Counted from the stretch's first letter, positions 8,776-16,280 are shown. The stretch is 64,000 nt of DNA from Petrocella sp024636985 (GCA_024636985.1 JAGXFY010000052.1:5168-69167), one strand, 5' to 3'. The notes: generated from the sequence alone by a model not told the origin. Translations and numbers: made by a program.

Positions 8776-9144
8776 TCATTCCACCAAGGTCAGGTTCATC
8801 TCTTCTGTCATAATGATTGGAATTAGTATTTGTTCTCCTGCTTGAATGGTTGTATCCTTCAAATGATTCATTTTTATAACTTCTTTAATATACGATTCAT
8901 GATCATAATAATCACGATTCATATAAGCACTTGCAATCGACCATAAACTATCATCTTTCTCAATCTGGATGACGATGTAAGCCTTATCTTCTACATAAAT
9001 ATCACCTTGTACGCTATTTGAGCCAAAACTCACTTGAACGAGATATAATAGTAATACCGCTGCAAGGATAATACCGGCTACTGTTTTTAAAAATTCATTA
9101 TTTTGATAAATCCTGTATTGTCTGTGTTTTGCTATAGACTTCAT
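8776..9144 (-). CDS. yneA: YneA-like SOS cell-division inhibitor (membrane-anchored LysM protein)
   Basis: 122 residues: a short basic cytoplasmic N-terminus, one membrane helix (about 21-41), then an extracellular LysM-type domain (DSLWSIASAYM ... IKEVIKMNHLKDTTIQAGEQILIP). The layout and divergent position next to lexA match YneA of Bacillus, which blocks septation during the SOS response. The start is set at the ATG at 9144, preceded by GGGAG at seven bases. A longer TTG reading to 9177 would begin inside the promoter -10 box. LexA boxes at 9185-9198 and 9156-9169 predict SOS induction. Confidence 0.75.
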   Translation of the reverse strand: MKSIAKHRQYRIYQNNEFLKTVAGIILAAVLLLYLVQVSFGSNSVQGDIYVEDKAYIVIQIEKDDSLWSIASAYMNRDYYDHESYIKEVIKMNHLKDTTIQAGEQILIPIIMTEEMNLTLVE

Positions 9145-9155
9145 CTCATCACTCC

Positions 9156-9169
9156 CGAACGTTTGTTTG
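9156..9169. promoter_or_regulatory. probable LexA box in the yneA leader
   Basis: CGAACGTTTGTTTG matches 12 of 14 positions of the Gram-positive consensus CGAACRNRYGTTCG. It lies just downstream of the yneA -10 box. Confidence 0.55.
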
Positions 9170-9176
9170 TATCTCA

Positions 9177-9205
9177 ATTATATACGAACGTGCGTTCTAT
9201 GTCAA
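9177..9205 (-). promoter_or_regulatory. sigma-A promoter of yneA
   Basis: On the minus strand TTGACA (9205-9200), a 17-bp spacer and TATAAT (9182-9177) form a perfect consensus promoter. A LexA box occupies the spacer, so repressor and polymerase would compete directly. Confidence 0.9.
9185..9198. promoter_or_regulatory. strong LexA (SOS) box
   Basis: CGAACGTGCGTTCT matches 13 of 14 positions of CGAACRNRYGTTCG and sits between -35 and -10 of yneA. Confidence 0.9.
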
Positions 9206-9223
9206 TGCATTTTATGAAAAAAG

Positions 9224-9237
9224 GGAACAAACGTTTG
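9224..9237. promoter_or_regulatory. LexA box at the lexA promoter
   Basis: GGAACAAACGTTTG matches 12 of 14 consensus positions and overlaps the -35 box of lexA, consistent with autorepression. Confidence 0.7.
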
Positions 9238-9263
9238 ATGTTTTTATGAAGCTATGCTATACT
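9235..9263 (+). promoter_or_regulatory. sigma-A promoter of lexA
   Basis: TTGATG (9235-9240), a 17-bp spacer and TATACT (9258-9263). A weaker LexA-box-like palindrome, AGAACACATATTCT (9273-9286, 11 of 14), follows near the expected start site. Confidence 0.75.
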
Positions 9264-9328
9264 TATTTCATTAGAACACATATTCTATTATGAAAACATA
9301 AGGTAAATATATGAATGGGGTGAGCTTC

Positions 9329-9949
9329 GTGTCAAACGATTTAGGAGTAAAACAACAATTGATTTTAGATTTTTTAAAAAAGGAGATCTTAAGTAAAGGT
9401 TATCCACCTTCAGTAAGAGAAATCGGGGAAGCCGTTGGATTAAAGTCTACGTCTACTGTACATGGTCATTTGGAACGTCTGGAGAAAAAAGGTATCATTC
9501 GTAGAGATCCCACTAAGCCAAGAGCTATTGAGATACTCGATGATGAGTTCAATGTACAAAGACGTGAAATAGTAAACGTACCGATTCTTGGACGTGTCGC
9601 TGCCGGAGAGCCTCTATTAGCCGTTGAAAATATTGAAGAATACTTTCCTCTACCGGTTGATTATGCACCCAATCAGGAGCTGTTTATGCTTCGTGTTAAA
9701 GGTGATAGCATGATCAATGTAGGCATATTTGAAGGTGATTTGATTATTGTTCAAAAACAATCAACTGCAACAAACGGTGACATCGTCGTTGCCCTACTTG
9801 AAGATTCCGTAACCGTTAAGACCTATTACCGTGAAAGTGATCACATTCGTCTACAGCCGGAAAACGATCAACTTGAGCCAATACGTGTCTACGATGATTC
9901 TATCGTGATCGAAGGTAAAGTCATCAGTTTGTTTAGACAATACATATAA
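9329..9949 (+). CDS. lexA: LexA, SOS repressor
   Basis: 206 residues from a GTG start preceded by GGGGTGA at good spacing; an upstream ATG at 9311 with a weaker AAGGT box would add six residues. An N-terminal winged helix (about 1-70; SVREIGEAVGLKSTSTVHGHL) binds the SOS box. The self-cleavage site is Ala92-Gly93 (RVAAGEP). The catalytic Ser127 (KGDSM) and Lys164 (TVKTYY) form the Ser/Lys dyad triggered by RecA filaments. Its own promoter and that of the divergent yneA carry LexA boxes. Confidence 0.95.
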   Translation: MSNDLGVKQQLILDFLKKEILSKGYPPSVREIGEAVGLKSTSTVHGHLERLEKKGIIRRDPTKPRAIEILDDEFNVQRREIVNVPILGRVAAGEPLLAVENIEEYFPLPVDYAPNQELFMLRVKGDSMINVGIFEGDLIIVQKQSTATNGDIVVALLEDSVTVKTYYRESDHIRLQPENDQLEPIRVYDDSIVIEGKVISLFRQYI

Positions 9950-9995
9950 TAGTAATATATTTCGGTTTTGCTTCATCTAAACTAAAATATACAAA

Positions 9996-10037
9996 AAAAA
10001 GGTCTGTTCAGAATAAAAATCTGACGTAGACCTTTTT
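9996..10037. terminator. bidirectional terminator between lexA and rsfS
   Basis: AAAAAGGTCT (9996-10005) pairs with AGACCTTTTT (10028-10037), with A- and T-runs that serve both lexA (plus) and rsfS (minus). Confidence 0.85.
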
Positions 10038-10095
10038 ATATGTGTGTACCCAAAAATTTATATCAGTACGAAACCGAATGAGGTCCCTAATTTAA

Positions 10096-10449
10096 CTAAA
10101 ACGATTTAACGTCCTCTATTATTTTCCCATCTGCCCAAATACGCTCTAAATCGTAGAACGAACGGTTTTCTTTATCAAAAATATGAACAATAATATCTTT
10201 AAAATCCAATAGTACCCAACTCCCATTATGATTACCTTCAATATTCTTGGTATCAAAACCGGCTTTGTTTAACTTCTCTTCAGTAAAATCCATTAAGGTT
10301 CTTACATGATTGGGGTTGTTACCATGAGCTATGATGAAATAATCCGCCATAACACTGATACCTGAAATATCAATAATACGAATATCTTCACCTTGTTTGT
10401 CGTCTAATGCATTATATGCGATCTTTACCATCTCTTTAATAATTGACAT
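10096..10449 (-). CDS. rsfS: RsfS/YbeB, ribosomal silencing factor
   Basis: 117 residues, the usual family length. It has the RsfS pattern DIRIIDISGISVMADYFII, GNNPNHVRTLMD, and NGSWVLLDFKDIIVHIF. RsfS binds L14 of the large ribosomal subunit and blocks subunit joining in poor growth conditions. It is the last gene of the nadD-yqeK-rsfS set, two bases after the yqeK stop, and is followed by a clear terminator. Confidence 0.95.
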   Translation of the reverse strand: MSIIKEMVKIAYNALDDKQGEDIRIIDISGISVMADYFIIAHGNNPNHVRTLMDFTEEKLNKAGFDTKNIEGNHNGSWVLLDFKDIIVHIFDKENRSFYDLERIWADGKIIEDVKSF

Positions 10450-10451
10450 AG

Positions 10452-11045
10452 TTATTCCCTTCTTAATTTCTTATAATAGTTATAAGTTTCTTTTGTAACT
10501 GGGTCTATAGTTGCTTTTCTATGATGTAAATATTCCAGTGTATCTTCCAGAATATAGAGCATGGCTTTATCTAAATCCTGATAAGCAATTCTACGAATTA
10601 AATCAAGACGTCCGCCATGTTTTCGTCCCGGTTCAATATAATCGCTTATGTAAACAATCTTTTCAAGTAAACTCATACTTGGTCGTCCTGTTGTATGATA
10701 AGTTATTGCATTAAGTATATCCGGATCTTCGACATGATATTTTTCTCTAGCAATAAAAGCGCCGACTTTTGCATGCAACAAATCATGATTTAACTCTTCA
10801 GCTTTGCTTTTTGTAATAGAATATCTTTCACAAAGACGCAGTAACTTCTTATTCGAATAATGCTTGGCGCAATCATGAAGTAGGCCCGCAAGGGCAGCTT
10901 TACTGGGGTTATAATGATGAGCCTTTCCTAGTTCATAGGCTACTTTCGTAACACTAAGGGTATGCTCATACCTTTTTGGTGAAAGCTTTTTCTTAAGCTT
11001 TTGTGTGATTTTTTGATCTGCAATAAGGACTTCAACGAATTTCAT
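10452..11045 (-). CDS. yqeK: YqeK, HD-domain diadenosine tetraphosphate hydrolase
   Basis: About 197 residues from the ATG with AGGTG upstream; a GTG nine bases earlier is an alternative. The HD superfamily residues are visible in YEHTLSV, GLLHDCAKHY and ITYHTTGRPSMSLLEKIVYISDYIEPGR. YqeK hydrolyses Ap4A symmetrically. It overlaps the end of nadD, indicating coupled translation, and is followed by rsfS, the standard Firmicute order. Confidence 0.92.
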   Translation of the reverse strand: MKFVEVLIADQKITQKLKKKLSPKRYEHTLSVTKVAYELGKAHHYNPSKAALAGLLHDCAKHYSNKKLLRLCERYSITKSKAEELNHDLLHAKVGAFIAREKYHVEDPDILNAITYHTTGRPSMSLLEKIVYISDYIEPGRKHGGRLDLIRRIAYQDLDKAMLYILEDTLEYLHHRKATIDPVTKETYNYYKKLRRE

Positions 11046-11658
11046 GATCATCACCTAACTGATAGAGATTATGCTTATGAATATAGTCAGAAACAGCGTC
11101 AGGTACATAATAGTTAATAGGTTTGCCTTCTGCAACACGTTGTCGAATGATTGTGCTGGAGACTTCTATTTGAGGCATATGTACATTCATAAAAGAAGTG
11201 CTATAACATTCTCTGAGTCTGGCTTGTTGCTCCAGTGACTTTTCCTCATCATAACCGCTACGATGAACAATAACAAAAGCGCCAATTTTAAGGAGTTTCT
11301 TATGATTGTACCATTCTTCCAGATTAAAAAGTGAGTCTGTACCTATAATTAACCAATACTTGTTATCAGGGAACTCTTTTTGAAGCATAGCAAATGTATC
11401 TACAGAATAAACCTTACCTTTTCTGTTCAACTCATAATCTGAGATCTTAAAGGTTGGATGGTCTTTGGTAGCCAGACGACACATTTCCATACGATGGGCA
11501 CTATCAATAATAACCTCATCCTCTTTATGAGGAGGATTGCCAGAAGGCATAAACCATATCTCATCAAAAAGATGATGATCGGATGTACACTGGGCTGCTA
11601 TTAGATGACCAATATGTATGGGATTGAAGGTTCCACCCATGATAGCAATGTTTTTCAT
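11032..11658 (-). CDS. nadD: NadD, nicotinate-nucleotide adenylyltransferase
   Basis: 208 residues. The nucleotidyltransferase motif GGTFNPIHIGHL (8-19) and the C-terminal SSTIIRQR (about 172-179) are diagnostic. It makes deamido-NAD from nicotinate mononucleotide and ATP in NAD synthesis. It starts with an AAGGAG box at seven bases and overlaps yqeK. Confidence 0.95.
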   Translation of the reverse strand: MKNIAIMGGTFNPIHIGHLIAAQCTSDHHLFDEIWFMPSGNPPHKEDEVIIDSAHRMEMCRLATKDHPTFKISDYELNRKGKVYSVDTFAMLQKEFPDNKYWLIIGTDSLFNLEEWYNHKKLLKIGAFVIVHRSGYDEEKSLEQQARLRECYSTSFMNVHMPQIEVSSTIIRQRVAEGKPINYYVPDAVSDYIHKHNLYQLGDDHEIR

Positions 11659-11684
11659 AAAGACTCCTTAATCGTTATTGTCTT

Positions 11685-11975
11685 CTATTTTGGTAAGACT
11701 ATTTTAGGCTCATCCTTAGAAGGTCTATAGAGAACAAACTTACGTCCTATGACTTGAACCACTTGAGCGTGGGTTCTCTCGCTGATCATTTCTGCAATAT
11801 CTTTCACTTCATAGATACAGTTTTTCAGTACAGTGACTTTGATCAGTTCTCGTTTTTCAAGTGCTTCATTTATGCCCTCTGTTAACTCCGGAGAAGCGCC
11901 GCCTTTTCCAACTTGAAAAATGGGTTCTAAAGTATTCGCCAATTTTTTCAAATATGCTCTTTGTTTCGAATTCAT
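11685..11975 (-). CDS. yhbY: YhbY-family RNA-binding protein (CRM domain)
   Basis: 96 residues consisting of one CRM domain: MNSKQRAYLKKLA, the GKGG loop (about 23-26), and VVQVIGRKFVLYRPS. Such proteins associate with pre-50S ribosomal particles. It lies between obgE and nadD, a common Firmicute arrangement, with AAGGAGA ahead of the ATG. Confidence 0.92.
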   Translation of the reverse strand: MNSKQRAYLKKLANTLEPIFQVGKGGASPELTEGINEALEKRELIKVTVLKNCIYEVKDIAEMISERTHAQVVQVIGRKFVLYRPSKDEPKIVLPK

Positions 11976-12074
11976 ATATTTCTCCTTGTAATTTGGTCAA
12001 GCATCAAAACTAAGAATCTCAAAATCACTTACACAGTATGTAAAGTTCAATTCTCTAGTTTTGACACTTTAACC

Positions 12075-13352
12075 TTATTTATAATAGTCAAATTGTAAAT
12101 AATAGATTTTTACTGTGTCGCCTTCTTCTATACCTAAAGACTCAAGTTCTTTAAGAATGCCCTCAGTTTCAAGAAAATTCTGAAAGAAAATAAAGCCTTT
12201 TTCATCTTCAAGATTGGTATAGCCAAGCATACGTTCGACTCTACTACCTTCGACTGTAAAAACACCATCGGCTTCTTTAGAAACAATAATAGGTTCTTTT
12301 GGATCTTCGATGTTTTTAATAAAGAACTCTTGTTCATATATTAAGTGTTCCTGTGGCATAACTTTTAATATGCCATCTAGGTGATACAGAAGTTCATTCA
12401 ACCCTTTTCTTGCTACAGCTGAGATTGGAAAAACTTTAATCCCCTCTTTTTCAAATGTCTCTTTAAGTCGATCAAGGGCTTCATTTTCAAACAAGGCATC
12501 TATTTTGTTTGCTGCAATAATTTGAGGTTTTTTCAATAATTCAGGGTTAAATTGTTCTAATTCATATTGCATTTTACGAATATCTTCAATTGGGTCTCTA
12601 CCCTCTGTCGATGCAACATCCACCACATGCAGTAAAACTTTCGTTCTTTCAACATGCTTCAAAAATTCATGTCCAAGGCCAATACCCTCTGATGCCCCTT
12701 CAATGAGTCCCGGAATATCTGCAATAACAAATCCGTCTCCATTAATATCAACGACACCTAAGTTAGGGTTTAAAGTTGTAAAATGGTAGTTTGCTATTTT
12801 GGGTTTTGCATTGGATACAACAGAAAGTAATGTAGATTTACCCACATTTGGATAACCTACCAAACCGACATCAGCAATAGACTTGAGTTCAAGAATAATC
12901 TCAATTTCCTTGTTTTCTTGACCCGGTTGTGCATATTTTGGTATTTGCATGGTAGGCGTCGCATAATGCTGATTGCCCTTACCACCTTTACCACCATTTA
13001 ATAATTTATAGACTTCATCGGAAGCAGAAAGGTCTTTTATGACTTTTCCGGTATTCGCTTCTTTAATGATGGTTCCTTTTGGGACTTTGATGATAAGATC
13101 ATCGGCATCCTTGCCATGACAATTACTGCCCATGCCCATTTGACCGCTTCCTGCTTTAAAAACCCGAGCGTGTCTAAAGGGATACAAGGTGTTTAAGTTG
13201 GGATCAACTATAAAAATTACATCCCCACCACGACCACCATCGCCACCATCTGGGCCTCCATTTGGTACATATTTTTCACGTCGGAAGCTGACACAACCGT
13301 CCCCGCCTCGTCCTGATTTCACTTTTAGTCTTACTTGATCTACAAAAATCAT
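12075..13352 (-). CDS. obgE: ObgE, ribosome-associated GTPase
   Basis: 425 residues from the ATG with AAAGGTG at seven bases; a GTG three codons earlier is in frame. It has the glycine-rich Obg fold (1-157), a GTPase domain with GYPNVGKS, DIPGLIEGA and NKID, and a C-terminal OCT domain (about 345-425). ObgE acts in 50S assembly and stress control. It lies downstream of rplU-prp-rpmA but is separated from rpmA by a terminator and a 300-bp repeat-bearing gap, so it may be transcribed separately. Confidence 0.96.
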   Translation of the reverse strand: MIFVDQVRLKVKSGRGGDGCVSFRREKYVPNGGPDGGDGGRGGDVIFIVDPNLNTLYPFRHARVFKAGSGQMGMGSNCHGKDADDLIIKVPKGTIIKEANTGKVIKDLSASDEVYKLLNGGKGGKGNQHYATPTMQIPKYAQPGQENKEIEIILELKSIADVGLVGYPNVGKSTLLSVVSNAKPKIANYHFTTLNPNLGVVDINGDGFVIADIPGLIEGASEGIGLGHEFLKHVERTKVLLHVVDVASTEGRDPIEDIRKMQYELEQFNPELLKKPQIIAANKIDALFENEALDRLKETFEKEGIKVFPISAVARKGLNELLYHLDGILKVMPQEHLIYEQEFFIKNIEDPKEPIIVSKEADGVFTVEGSRVERMLGYTNLEDEKGFIFFQNFLETEGILKELESLGIEEGDTVKIYYLQFDYYK

Positions 13353-13446
13353 AACTTGCACCTTTTTTCCGTTGCTTTAATAACACATCAACAGTTCTTT
13401 TTCATATTATAACATAATCTAACCTACACTCATACTATCGTAAACA

Positions 13447-13497
13447 GAACAAAGAGGCTTTGCCTCGCTTTGCAAAGCAAATTGTTCCGGCAGGAAA
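13447..13497. repeat. 51-bp structured repeat, copy 1
   Basis: It matches 13561-13611 at 46 of 51 positions. It contains GAGGC-TTT-GCCTC, GCTTTGCAAAGC and outer arms GAACAA/TTGTTC, so either strand could fold as a three-way junction. It lies in the otherwise non-coding gap between rpmA and obgE. Confidence 0.8.
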
Positions 13498-13510
13498 TAC
13501 TTCCTTGATA

Positions 13511-13537
13511 GTTAATGCGATGCTTCAACGCATTAAC
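13511..13537. repeat. 9-bp perfect hairpin between the two repeat copies
   Basis: GTTAATGCG (13511-13519) pairs with CGCATTAAC (13529-13537) around a nine-base loop. It lacks a U-run and is probably part of the repeat element. Confidence 0.6.
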
Positions 13538-13560
13538 ATGGCATTATCTTTCCTAGAGAA

Positions 13561-13611
13561 GAACAAAGAGGCTACGCCTCGTTTTGCAAAGCAAATTGTT
13601 ACGGTAGGAAA
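13561..13611. repeat. 51-bp structured repeat, copy 2
   Basis: Second copy of the element. Two of the changes (ACG for TTG) are in or next to the hairpin loop GAGGC-TAC-GCCTC; both stems are kept. The paired stems are better conserved than the loops. Confidence 0.8.
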
Positions 13612-13630
13612 GTTTCCTAGAATAATAAAA

Positions 13631-13660
13631 AAGTTTCAACAGTCTAAACCATTGAAACTT
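13631..13660 (-). terminator. terminator after rpmA
   Basis: AAGTTTCAA (13631-13639) pairs with TTGAAACTT (13652-13660). On the minus strand a TTTTTTATT run follows. It ends or attenuates the rplU-prp-rpmA transcript. Confidence 0.85.
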
Positions 13661-13669
13661 AAATAATTC

Positions 13670-13954
13670 TTATTGAGCTTTTGGATAAACAGATACTTGT
13701 TTTTTGTCTCTGCCTTTTCTTTCAAACTTAACAACACCGTCTACCAATGCAAAAAGCGTATCGTCGCCGCCTCTTCCTACATTGTTACCAGGATGAATCT
13801 TAGTTCCACGTTGTCTAAATAGTATATTACCTGCTAACACAAATTGTCCGTCCGCTCTTTTTGCACCGAGTCTTTTGGATTCGGAATCTCTACCGTTTTT
13901 GGTAGAACCAACTCCTTTTTTATGTGCAAATAATTGAAGGTTCATTCTTAACAT
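13670..13954 (-). CDS. rpmA: Ribosomal protein bL27 with cleavable N-terminal extension
   Basis: 94 residues. The start MLRMNLQLFAHKKGVGSTKN carries the Firmicute prepeptide, cut after NLQLF to expose AHKKG, which reaches the peptidyl-transferase centre. The protease for this step, Prp, is encoded immediately upstream. The internal ATG giving MNLQLF is an alternative start. Confidence 0.97.
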   Translation of the reverse strand: MLRMNLQLFAHKKGVGSTKNGRDSESKRLGAKRADGQFVLAGNILFRQRGTKIHPGNNVGRGGDDTLFALVDGVVKFERKGRDKKQVSVYPKAQ

Positions 13955-13956
13955 GG

Positions 13957-14280
13957 TTACACCTCCTCGATTTTAATATTTATATAATCATGTCCATATT
14001 CTTCATAAATCGATGTCATACCCAGTTCAAATGTATCAAGTAAAACTTGACTTGTGGGAGACAAAGTCGCCTTCATCATCATGTCGATTTTTCCGTCTTC
14101 ATCATATTGAAGTGAAAATCGGTCATCTGTAAAGGACTTAATAGCATTGACTGTATTAATAGCAAGGACTGAAACACTTGCACATACAATGTCTTTACCT
14201 GTTTCTTCAAAACCTGAATGACCACTCACACAAAAACCCACGTTACCGGCTACTCTTTTATAAAGTATAATTTCTATCAT
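13957..14280 (-). CDS. prp: Prp, cysteine protease that processes L27
   Basis: About 107 residues from MIEIILYKR, one base after the rplU stop (TAG-T-ATG), so translation is probably coupled; no good ribosome binding site is seen. The catalytic His and Cys are in GHSGFEETGKDIVCASVS. Position between rplU and rpmA is the hallmark of this family (formerly YsxB). A longer reading into rplU is in frame but unlikely. Confidence 0.93.
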   Translation of the reverse strand: MIEIILYKRVAGNVGFCVSGHSGFEETGKDIVCASVSVLAINTVNAIKSFTDDRFSLQYDEDGKIDMMMKATLSPTSQVLLDTFELGMTSIYEEYGHDYINIKIEEV

Positions 14281-14281
14281 A

Positions 14282-14596
14282 CTATAAAGTAATCGCGTCG
14301 ATTTTAACTGCAGTGAAAGGTTGTCTATGACCTTGTTTTCTTTTATAACCATTGTTCTTAGGCTTGTATTTGAAAACAGTGATTTTTTTGCTTTTACCTT
14401 CAGCAGTAACAGTTCCTGTTACTTTTGCAGTAGCTATTGTAGGGTTCCCAAGGGTTAAATCCCCTTCGTTTGAAACCAACATAACTTGATCAAAAACCAC
14501 AGCATCACCTTCAGCTAATCCGAGTTTTTCTACTCTGACGATATCACCTTCAGCTACTTTGTATTGTTTTCCACCTGTTGCTATAATTGCATACAT
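14282..14596 (-). CDS. rplU: Ribosomal protein bL21
   Basis: 104 residues, the usual length, starting MYAIIATGGKQYKV after GAGGAGGT at seven bases, and ending with HRQPFTAVKIDAITL. It binds 23S rRNA and is the first gene of the rplU-prp-rpmA operon. An in-frame extension to 14668 covers the leader RNA and is not coding. Confidence 0.97.
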   Translation of the reverse strand: MYAIIATGGKQYKVAEGDIVRVEKLGLAEGDAVVFDQVMLVSNEGDLTLGNPTIATAKVTGTVTAEGKSKKITVFKYKPKNNGYKRKQGHRQPFTAVKIDAITL

Positions 14597-14672
14597 TCTG
14601 GCACCTCCTCGTTTTTTAAGACTCGCCGGTTTTGGCGTCCGAAGACTTATAACCTGACCGTGCGGCATACCA
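14597..14672 (-). ncRNA. probable L21 leader RNA
   Basis: The 5' leader between the rplU promoter and start is about 75 nt. It contains a GC-rich imperfect stem built from GGACGCC and GGCGAGTC around AAAACC, directly upstream of the GAGGAGGT box. Firmicutes commonly carry an autoregulatory L21 leader here; I assign it from position and the stem, not by a covariance search. Confidence 0.5.
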
Positions 14673-14678
14673 TGATAT

Positions 14679-14707
14679 AGATTATCACAGTTAGCAAACT
14701 ATGTCAA
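14679..14707 (-). promoter_or_regulatory. sigma-A promoter of rplU-prp-rpmA
   Basis: On the minus strand TTGACA (14707-14702), 17-bp spacer, TAATCT (14684-14679). It gives a leader of about 75 nt. Confidence 0.85.
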
Positions 14708-14755
14708 GGTCTTTTAGTAAATAACGATTTTGTGCTTCATCAACATATCTACGGT

Positions 14756-14783
14756 TTGCAGACATACCAATCTTTGCTATAAT
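14756..14783 (+). promoter_or_regulatory. promoter for the 14817 gene
   Basis: TTGCAG (14756-14761), 16-bp spacer, TATAAT (14778-14783), back to back with the rplU promoter. Confidence 0.7.
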
Positions 14784-14816
14784 AAGAACAGTTCATATCG
14801 TGAATGTGGAGGTATT

Positions 14817-15353
14817 ATGAAAGAGATAAAAGTAACCTATGACAAAAAGCTTGCTAAGTACCATACTGTATACCATTATCATAAAAACATGACAGCCTTC
14901 CGATTAGATGTCTACCGAAAACTGTCACAGAGAGAAGATTTATTTATTATGATTGAAACCCATCTTGGGTCTGTACATCAACCTACACCTTTGGATTATG
15001 TTATAGGCATAGAAAAAAACCTAAACCGATTTAATTTACAACATCAAATAAGACCCATTCAGGTACGTCATGGTAAATCCATTCTTGGCGTATTAAGTAG
15101 AGGAAAACCCATTGAAGATTTTGCAATTGCTTTTCTTATTCCTAAGGAACAGTTGGATGATACCCTTTTTGAAACGTTCTTCTGCGAATATGATTTAAAA
15201 ATCGGCTACGGTATAAAAACGGACCAAACCCAATTATTTGAAGACTATAGAAAAGGTTATGTTAAGTCTTTTGACGACCCCAGCTACTTTTCTCACAACC
15301 TCTTTGATTCTAGAATCTTCAACAAATTCCTTTCCACAGAAATGTTGACTTAA
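14817..15353 (+). CDS. hypothetical protein, 178 residues
   Basis: Start at the ATG after GTGGAGG; upstream in-frame codons lie in the promoter region. The protein is soluble, without signal peptide or membrane segment, and rich in aromatic and charged residues (YHTVYHYHKNMTAF near the N-terminus, RHGKSILGVLSRGKP near the middle). I do not recognise a family. It has its own promoter and is divergent from rplU, so it appears to be a single-gene unit. Confidence 0.8.
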   Translation: MKEIKVTYDKKLAKYHTVYHYHKNMTAFRLDVYRKLSQREDLFIMIETHLGSVHQPTPLDYVIGIEKNLNRFNLQHQIRPIQVRHGKSILGVLSRGKPIEDFAIAFLIPKEQLDDTLFETFFCEYDLKIGYGIKTDQTQLFEDYRKGYVKSFDDPSYFSHNLFDSRIFNKFLSTEMLT

Positions 15354-15368
15354 TAGCAAAAATGGGTT

Positions 15369-15899
15369 TTAGAAAAACTCAATATCATCACTGCTGATTA
15401 ATTCAGCAAACCAATTGGCCATGATCCTATGATGATGGTCAATAATTTGTTGTGCTGTCAGTGGTATTGAGTCGAATGTAGAATGAGCATCTTTCGCCAA
15501 TATATTGTGATACCCAAGAGAAAATGCCTGCCTACAAGTCGTATCTATACTGCCTTCGGTCTGTACCCCTGTAATGACTAGGTATTTGATATCTTCTCTC
15601 GTTAACAGGTCATGCAATTTTGTTTTATAAAATGCATTAGGGGTATGATTCTCAATGATATAATCCTTTTCAATAGGCTGAATAAATGGATGTATCTCCC
15701 ATTCTTTTGTACCTTTAATAAAACCTGAATCTTCATCTGAATGTTGCAAATATATGACCATGGCACCTTCTTCATGCGCTCGGTCAATCAGGTTTCTAAT
15801 ATTCTTAAGCAATGCTTCTTCATTATATAATCTAAATTTATCTTTATCAAAAAGACCTTGTTGAACTTCAAGTACCAATAAAGCTGTCTTGTTATCCAC
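15369..15899 (-). CDS. isochorismatase-fold protein with all three catalytic positions replaced
   Basis: 176 residues from a GTG start with AGGAGG at seven bases; a longer ATG reading ends at 15926. The fold pattern is clear: TALLVLEVQQGLF, PNAF, LVITGVQTEGSIDTTCRQAF, and a C-terminal helix region. Active members carry an Asp-Lys-Cys triad. Aligned by eye, the Asp is Glu11, the Lys of the ExK segment is Asn84 and the nucleophile Cys is Ser117 (TEGS where TEYC is usual). It is therefore probably not a normal cysteine hydrolase and may bind a ligand or partner. Confidence 0.8.
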   Translation of the reverse strand: MDNKTALLVLEVQQGLFDKDKFRLYNEEALLKNIRNLIDRAHEEGAMVIYLQHSDEDSGFIKGTKEWEIHPFIQPIEKDYIIENHTPNAFYKTKLHDLLTREDIKYLVITGVQTEGSIDTTCRQAFSLGYHNILAKDAHSTFDSIPLTAQQIIDHHHRIMANWFAELISSDDIEFF

Positions 15900-15960
15900 G
15901 TGAAGCCCTCCTTTCACATGTTTCAATTCCAGTATAACATATGTGTCAAAAAAAGTTGCC

Positions 15961-16206
15961 TTAATACTTGAAGTCTAATAATTGATTGAATTTTTGGAAA
16001 TCTTCTTTTAGAACATGAACATAATATGCATTTCTTGATGATGGTGTTCTGTCATTTTTATGTCCAGTAAGTATTTTGTATTTGTATTTTATGTCGTTTT
16101 CATCAAGCAATCCAATAACACGGTTAAACTCATTTTCTAAAGTTGTTATATATGCTTCTTGCCAGTCACCGAAAAAAAAGTCTTTTAATTTCTTAAAAGT
16201 CGACAT
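15961..16206 (-). CDS. small hypothetical protein, 81 residues
   Basis: Starts after GGGCGGTGA. Sequence MSTFKKLKDFFFGDWQEAY, then YKYKILTGHKNDRTPSSRN and YVHVLKEDFQKFNQLLDF. The alternation suggests a small alpha/beta fold, like small proteins that bind to a surface or nucleotide, but no family is recognised. There is no membrane segment. It follows the RNase G gene with a short gap and may be its own unit. Confidence 0.7.
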   Translation of the reverse strand: MSTFKKLKDFFFGDWQEAYITTLENEFNRVIGLLDENDIKYKYKILTGHKNDRTPSSRNAYYVHVLKEDFQKFNQLLDFKY

Positions 16207-16280
16207 ATGTCACCGCCCTCATTTTTATACTCTCATTTTAACAAATGTATATTATAAATTCAACAATAAAATTATGTTAT

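Noticed and set aside
9145..9177. TTG start extending the YneA-like protein by eleven residues
   Set aside because: The TTG lies within the promoter -10 region and has no ribosome binding site, while the ATG at 9144 has GGGAG at the right distance.
13460..13666. 68-codon plus-strand ORF with repeated PRFAKQIV peptide
   Set aside because: It is the translation of the two 51-bp structured repeats; no ribosome binding site, and it runs into the rpmA terminator. The repetition comes from the DNA element.
14597..14668. N-terminal extension of L21
   Set aside because: In-frame, but it covers the leader; the internal ATG with GAGGAGGT gives the normal L21 length.
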